A stretch of DNA of 14,850 bases, from NCBI GenBank assembly GCA_027064285.1, contig JAMOPX010000106.1, positions 1-14,850 of the forward strand. Direction: 5' to 3'. Below the pieces are notes generated by a model, which saw nothing but the letters and a program-made list of their open reading frames with translations, was not told where the DNA came from and searched no databases. The position numbers were made by a program, and so were the translations under genes. This DNA is from Desulfobacterales bacterium (lineage in GTDB: Bacteria > Desulfobacterota > DSM-4660 > Desulfatiglandales > JALVZP01). Positions 14,759-14,850 of this stretch are shown here, in pieces; position 1 is the stretch's first letter, and every line of letters begins with the position of its first letter.

Positions 14759-14850
14759 TTCACCACCCTCTCCCAATCCCTTAGGACAAGCACTCGTCTT
14801 AAGGGAGAAAAGTCCCTTACAAAGGACTTTCCAAGAAGAGGGAAGGTGAA
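14759..14850. repeat. Nested palindromic intergenic repeat (REP/MITE-like)
   Basis: TTCACCACCCTCT (14759-14771) pairs with AGAGGGAAGGTGAA at the window end (14837-14850), with one mismatch and one gap. Inside it are two hairpins. TCCCTTAGGAC (14777-14787) pairs with GTCTTAAGGGA (14796-14806), and AAAGTCC (14809-14815) pairs with GGACTTT (14824-14830). The CACC-CCTCTCCC and GAGGG outer arms resemble dispersed palindromic repeats of other Gram-negative bacteria. The element may continue past the window edge. No coding sequence is seen here. Confidence 0.55.

Noticed and set aside
14809..14850. Minus-strand GGAAAGTCC as the start of RNase P RNA
   Set aside because: The bases after it do not continue the conserved RNase P sequence, and the matching distal helix is absent.

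Overview
This window reads as the chromosome of an AT-rich (about one-third G+C by eye), diderm bacterium. The proteins are rich in Lys, Ile and Glu. There is an outer-membrane TolC-type channel and a periplasmic adaptor, so a Gram-negative envelope is certain. The lineage cannot be fixed from the sequence. An anaerobic or thermophilic Desulfobacterota, Nitrospirota or Aquificota-like organism is only a guess from composition.

Layout. (1) Positions 1-285 hold the decayed C-terminal end of an IS630-family transposase. (2) Positions 450-730 carry a small + strand gene (DUF6447-like, 62 aa) with its own sigma70-type promoter. (3) Positions 742-13675 are one compact minus-strand array of ten genes. 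Every junction but one overlaps, and the exception is an 11-bp gap. In transcription order the genes are: small membrane protein, ABC transporter A (type I secretion, PrtD-like), unknown 140-aa protein, TolC-like channel, ABC transporter B (PrtD-like), HlyD-like adaptor, multi-spanning GT-C-like glycosyltransferase, GT2 glycosyltransferase, TPR-sulfotransferase, and a methyltransferase with the regulatory domain seen in rickettsial protein-lysine methyltransferases. (4) Positions 13703-14620 look like an integron gene cassette: two small unknown genes followed directly by a well-formed attC site. (5) Positions 14634-14850 are a GC-richer, strongly palindromic stretch with no gene.

How the genes fit together. 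The first six genes supply a complete type I secretion channel, with the peculiarity of two different ABC subunits for one adaptor and one outer-membrane protein. The last four supply four modifying activities: two sugar transfers, one sulfate transfer and one methyl transfer. Their overlap with the secretion genes suggests a pathway that decorates an exported protein, or its glycan, by glycosylation, sulfation and methylation before or during type I secretion. The exported substrate is not encoded in the window. The DUF6447-like gene converging on the operon may be a small accessory. This chemistry-plus-secretion operon is the most interesting object here. The integron cassette beside it and the IS remnant at the far end suggest an accessory, mobile neighbourhood.
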